Shown: positions 59,546-64,000 of the stretch, piece after piece
Position numbering within the stretch: the stretch's first letter is position 1
Layout of the letters: each line of letters begins with the position of its first letter
From: Owenia fusiformis
Taxonomy: Eukaryota > Annelida > Polychaeta > Sabellida > Oweniidae
Reading direction: 5' to 3'
NCBI GenBank assembly: GCA_903813345.2
Contig: CAIIXF020000006.1
Coordinates: 7,924,989-7,988,988 of the forward strand
Length of the DNA stretch: 64,000 nucleotides
Translations under genes and position numbers: made by a program
Notes under the pieces: generated by a model
What the model was told of the DNA's origin: nothing
What the model saw: the letters and a program-made list of their open reading frames with translations, nothing else
Databases searched by the model: none

Positions 59546-59620
59546 TGTCTCGGTCACATTTGATCTATGGCAACCGTACGGAGGGGCGGCCGTAGCTTCC
59601 CAAAATCAACGAAATATGCA
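59546..59620. mobile_element. Lone end of the GGTCACATTT element family
   Basis: TAA followed by TGTCTCGGTCACATTTGATC matches the left end at 9630 and 32895, then GGCAACCGTACGGAGGGGCG. No right end was found nearby. CpG-rich for its setting. Confidence 0.45.
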
Positions 59621-62600
59621 GTATGAAATATAGGGATAACTGGATAAGCAGTCTAGTTGAAAGCCCATGGTATGTTTTATTTTCTTTACTGATTTTCTGA
59701 AGCTATGGCCACCATATAGCTGTCCTAGAGAATTTGACTCCAGCAGAGGCTGTCCCACCATGGGATTATGATGTTGAAAGAAGGGGGGGGGGGGAGTTGT
59801 GGCATTTGGATGCAGTTTCAGTTTGCTCCTGTTAGACATGTTTCAAGTATGAAGTTAAATAAGTTTAACCTGGGTTTGAGTGCATATCAAGTTATTTACA
59901 CCAAATCTATAAATAGAGGAATTAAAACCCTGTTTTCTTACAGAGTTCAATAGAATAGCAAATGAAATGATAAAAGCCAGGATGGCTAAAGCAATATAGG
60001 GTTTATTCAATAAGTGGATCCACAGGGAACGGTGTAGTTGTTGACAGGCTTAGGAAAGTCATTTCAAAGTCAGTAGGAATTAGGTTAATTCTGGATTAGG
60101 ATAATCTGATACATGGATTATCTAGATTCATATAACTGTATTTCTGCAAGTTCATGTTAATTCTGTATAGGATTAGAGCAATGTACCAGAAATTGATTTA
60201 CATCAAAATGAAATGGATTAACCTTCTGAAAACAGCTGATCCCATTTTTAATATTTTTGATATTATAGCATGCAAGGGAAACATACAAAATATCTCTGGA
60301 AATGGGATAGGGAGGGGACTCTTATTAAATTTATTTTAATTTGTAGGTGTTTTATATTTAATGTTTTTATATCCATCCCCTTTACTTCCCACTTCCTGAG
60401 GGTATGAATGCCCCAGGGGTTATTTAATAGTGGTAAGGATATAAGAGCGTGGAGGGGATATGAAGGGGTATACAGGGAGAATAAATGAATAATTTCACTT
60501 TGAATGTTAATTAGTTGTGTTTGTTCTAGAGATTGCATAAGGGCCTGGCTAAATTGCCTAAGCCACATTCATTGTTCAATTCCATTGTTTTGGGCCAACC
60601 CGTACACACATGTATGTGTACACATGTGTGTAACCATAGTAACTTGATCAATATGTGTATTTATACATGTGGCAGGTACATGCACATGTAATTCATATAA
60701 GGACTAAAAGGGTTGACCTTTAAGCTGATTAGAGGTCATGGGGTGTGGTGGGCATTCATCCTTTTACTTAAAGGGTTAACACAAACTATATAATGACGGA
60801 AAAGTGTTACTGAATATAATCAAGAAACATACTCGATTTCCAGTTTGATTTGTAATCATGAAAACTTCATACCTTACTATAATCCAAGATGACCAAGAGA
60901 CAATCTGAATGAAACAATGATGACTATACATCTATACATCTCTCATCTGACAATGTGAGAAAGAATGCTAATCTTGGATATATCTACACGTAGTTGAATT
61001 GAAATGATGATTGTCACTGTTGTTTAATACAGAGAGATAGTTCTATTGAAAGAAGGTAAGCATTAGATTGCCTAAATGTGTCTGATACATCTAAAACATA
61101 CTTATTTCTAGTCTAGTTACAAGCCTGCAACCCCCCTCCATGACCCTTTCTCAATACTTGACTTTAGGCATTCTGATTTATCAAGAGCCTTACTTTATCT
61201 AATGCTTTGGTGAGAGTATTCTAAAGGATAATACTTGCTGTGGATCACACAATGGACACCTTCTCACACTTTTCACACACAGGAGTGTAGTTGAGGGGGG
61301 GGGGAGGTTCACTAGGGTTTGTAGTAAGACTTATATATCATTCCCTGGTAATCCAAGATATCTTGTGTACCTAATGAACTCTCAGTGTACATGATGTACA
61401 TGTATATTCACATCCAAGGCTCAGACTAGGAGAAATCAAGGACAGTTGCAACACAAATAAGAGAGTTTAAAATGTCAGAAGCAATCTTTTCAAAAACCAA
61501 ACCAGTGTTTCCCATAGATCCTAATTTATCATCTTAAAAGGAATTTGAGATGTATTTAAACTAATTAGGTACAGCAATGTCCAAATTCATTTGATTCTTA
61601 AAGGGAGACACCGAGATGTCTTGAGTTAATCTCTGCTGTTCCAAAGTCTTCATTGCACCTTTAAATTGAATGAAAGGTTGTAATGCTTTTCCAATCATCA
61701 AAGAGTTATTTTTGATAATTATTGTACTTATTTATCCTGTCACTCTCAGGTATTGTTGTTTGCACTCATGTTTCTGCCATGATAACAGCATACCATGTAA
61801 GCATGATTAGGTTACTTTATCACAGATCAAAGTCTGATGGTCACCTACCCATTTCAAAACAGCTCCTGCTCTTACATTGTGTCATTTTATAGGTCACTTG
61901 TATGTGTTTTCGTAATACACCTCGTTATCATTTATAGACAAATACATGTTTTTCAGGTAATATTCTTATTAACTTAAATATCAGTCTTCTGAAATTTGGA
62001 TTTCTTTAAACAAATCCATGGTTTTCACATGTTTTGTTGAACGGATATTGTTAACTAGGATAATTTATGTTTTACTTTGGGATGGGTAATTCTAATTATT
62101 TATTTACCACTGACCTTTAAAATGACATTCATATTCTAGATTATTATTATCTCTTACAAAATAATTAAAGAAAACAAAGTACATTCATGCCATTGACATT
62201 TTTCAAAGTTATTTTTGAGTAATTGGGGGTGTAATATTTTTTTAGTAAAGGTTAAAAGCCTGCAGTTTTTTCTTAATAATAAATCAAAATGGTAATTAAG
62301 TATCATATGATGTAACGTCCCCTTGAGCAAAGTCCTCTAGATGTGATCATTCATAAAATTTATTTGTCTGCTTGGAAAATATATTTCCATTTAGCGCACG
62401 TTATCACAAACAGTATAGGCAAACTGGGAAAAGTGCAGCCTTTGGGAGACGTTTGCTTAAGTGGTAGTTTTGCAGATTTTCCCACTCCCTCTTATTTGAT
62501 CAGGTGATGTTAGTCAGGTGACTTAAAATGTGTCGAGACATTTCATACCAAAATTGACCAAAACTTTTAACTAAACGTACATCAAATAAAGTGGAATGCA

Positions 62601-63631
62601 TGATGGATTTTATATACAGAAATACCAATTTATTTATTTTATCAATTCTTTTTTCAAGTGAAATAGGTAATATTTCTGATTTTATAAATAAAGACTAATG
62701 GTAAAATATTTGGAATAAAATGTGGCAGGTTCAAGTTTAAGTGCTGTTCTTGACATTCAGTTAAAAGTACAATACTGATTACTGATTACAAATTGCAGTT
62801 GGGCTGGGGGCAAATGTCAATGTGTTTTTTGCTGAACTAATCACTTAAGAGGGCATAAAGCTAGTTTTGTCATAAAAATGGATGGTAATGTAAACTCAAT
62901 GAGTAGAGGGGTGGCTTCAGCTAACTAACAGGGTTCTAATGAAACAATAAAACATAAGTTTTTCTTATTAGATATCCCTGAATAAATAAATCTAAATAAT
63001 AATAACTTACAATGTATGTTTTGATATGACCCCCTTTGATGAAAAGTAAGTCACTTTGGCACCTCTTATACATGTATTCTTACTATTCTCATTTTCAGTC
63101 TTAATAAAATTACAAATTACCTAGACTTGTATAGACTTTTACAATGTCAAAGTATCCTCCAGAACTAGGTGTATTTACACCTCAAGATAACAGAGAAGCT
63201 AGGAATGCCTTGGTTTATTTGCATAGAATTACTTTTTTGTATTGCACAACAGGTCCTTGACCCAGTTTTATGATCTACATAATTTGAGAGTGTAGAGAAT
63301 CATTTTGGTTATTGCTGGTTCATTGATTGGTTTAGTGATTGGATGCCATATCAACTTATCCCATTGTCACCCAAAAGAGAAGCCTTTCAGCTCTATACGA
63401 CCACACCCACCTTTTACTTAGTCATCACAATTTCATTACCCAGAGGTGAGGGTCACAATTTTTTCTTATCTTGTTTAGAGTCATTGAACTCCTGAAACTA
63501 TTAAGGTTTTAAAATGTCAGTTATTTATTTTTCTTTGCCACAAGGTGTATTTCATAACCTCTAGAATAAAACTTGTTTTGTTGAGGTATAAGTAAGATTT
63601 GGTATCAGTCGAGACAGTATGATGTAATCTG
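59621..63631. other. No gene supported
   Basis: AT-rich. There are G-runs near 59785 and 61286, and an alternating purine-pyrimidine palindrome at 60603-60632. A 101-codon minus-strand frame (60263-60568) shows no motif. A 23-bp piece flanked by TTTAATACAG and GTAAGC (61033-61055) has micro-exon-like edges but no support. Confidence 0.35.
60603..60632. repeat. Alternating ACACATGTGT near-palindrome
   Basis: TACACACATGTATG followed by TGTACACATGTGTGTA is almost its own reverse complement and nearly pure purine-pyrimidine alternation, a type of sequence that can form Z-DNA or a cruciform. Confidence 0.7.
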
Positions 63632-64000
63632 TTGGTATCGAGAGTGTTAACATGTATCGCCGAGCAAGGGGAATTATTCTTACCTAGCCTTGAGTATGCC
63701 CTTGAAAATAATCAATATACAGATTCTATGGCCACATTGGTTTATCATCCCAATGCGAACATGGATAACGTGTCCAATTTCAATGCAAGAAACCTTGCAA
63801 TGAAATTCTCTGTCTATATCATAGATATACTCATATTACACAATGCATTACTATCAAGCTGGCCCTGAACATGATTAATTTGGCAAAATTCAGGTCAAGT
63901 TCACCGGTTTAAAGTCAGTTGTAACTCTCAACGAACTTGAAGTTGAACTCAGTACACATTCTATATGTCTGACGAAAACGTGGTACACAACACGGCGGAG
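63632..64000 (+). pseudogene. Decayed LINE endonuclease N-terminal region, cut by window end
   Basis: One frame (63632-63868) includes N-F-N-A-R-N-L-A-M-K-F, close to the N-A-R-S-L-x-x-K-F start of LINE apurinic-type endonucleases. After a frame change, about 63915-64000 reads T-L-N-E-L-E-V-E-L then I-C-L-T-K-T-W, matching the L-x-E-L ... I-C-L-T-E-T-W motif of the same domain. The catalytic Glu of the ETW motif is Lys here, and the two parts are in different frames with a stop between them, so it is inactive. The rest lies beyond the window. The orientation is opposite to the LINE fragment at 28 kb, so it is a separate insertion. Confidence 0.45.

Noticed and set aside
61033-61055. 23-bp micro-exon between TTTAATACAG and GTAAGC
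   Set aside because: Such short site pairs are expected by chance in 64 kb, and no neighbouring exon supports it.
1-64000. CRISPR arrays, bacterial operons or rRNA genes
   Set aside because: No regular repeat-spacer structure, ribosome-binding-site-led gene strings or rRNA core sequences are seen; the DNA is eukaryotic in character.

Overview
This window is AT-rich (roughly one third G+C by eye), CpG-poor animal nuclear DNA with very low coding density. No complete protein-coding gene, operon, rRNA, convincing tRNA or CRISPR array is visible. The dense mix of short terminal-inverted-repeat elements, G-tract elements, the '(A/G)AAGTTTGTAGGGATATAG' and 'ATGGCTGCCATTTT' type dispersed repeats and old LINE scraps is typical of marine invertebrates (molluscs, brachiopods, annelids, lancelets, hemichordates). 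I cannot name the species. The window looks like intergenic or long-intron sequence.

Layout. 0-5 kb: a possible exon open from base 1 with a good splice donor, a 32-bp minisatellite and a G-tract inverted-repeat element. 5-11 kb: three small DNA elements (a pogo/Tigger-like one, one with TTCTCTGTAAT ends, and one with GGTCAC ends), a coding-like repeat copy and two weak exon candidates. 11-14 kb: a 75-bp minisatellite and a 340-bp tandem duplication. 15-19 kb: a 104-bp G-tract element, a block of dispersed repeats and a Mutator-like inverted-repeat element with a 9-bp target duplication. 19-27 kb: mostly unremarkable, with unassigned ORFs. 27.4-28.5 kb: the 3' end of a LINE on the minus strand. 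29-30 kb: a satellite split by an inserted inverted-repeat element. 32.9-40.8 kb: a run of transposon remnants: GGTCAC-end element, hAT-like (8-bp duplication), pogo/Tigger-like end, piggyBac-like (TTAA), a 2.7-kb element with a 5-bp duplication containing a perfect 29-bp palindrome, and another pogo/Tigger-like copy. 41-54 kb: sparse, with a degenerate short-period array, a perfect hairpin element and more coding-like repeat copies. 54.86-55.17 kb: a CpG-rich stretch with CRE, inverted CCAAT, TATA and GC-box-like sites, the best promoter candidate. 57.7 kb: a second G-tract element with a perfect 15-bp inverted repeat. The right edge holds a decayed LINE endonuclease start.

Two observations stand out. 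First, a dispersed repeat with about six copies (near 1.9, 8.8, 22.0, 41.6, 50.9 and 52.2 kb) whose antisense reading keeps a common peptide pattern; I do not recognise it. Second, several G-tract elements with related ends that all appear to sit between 5-bp direct repeats. Splice-site and exon calls were made by eye and are tentative.
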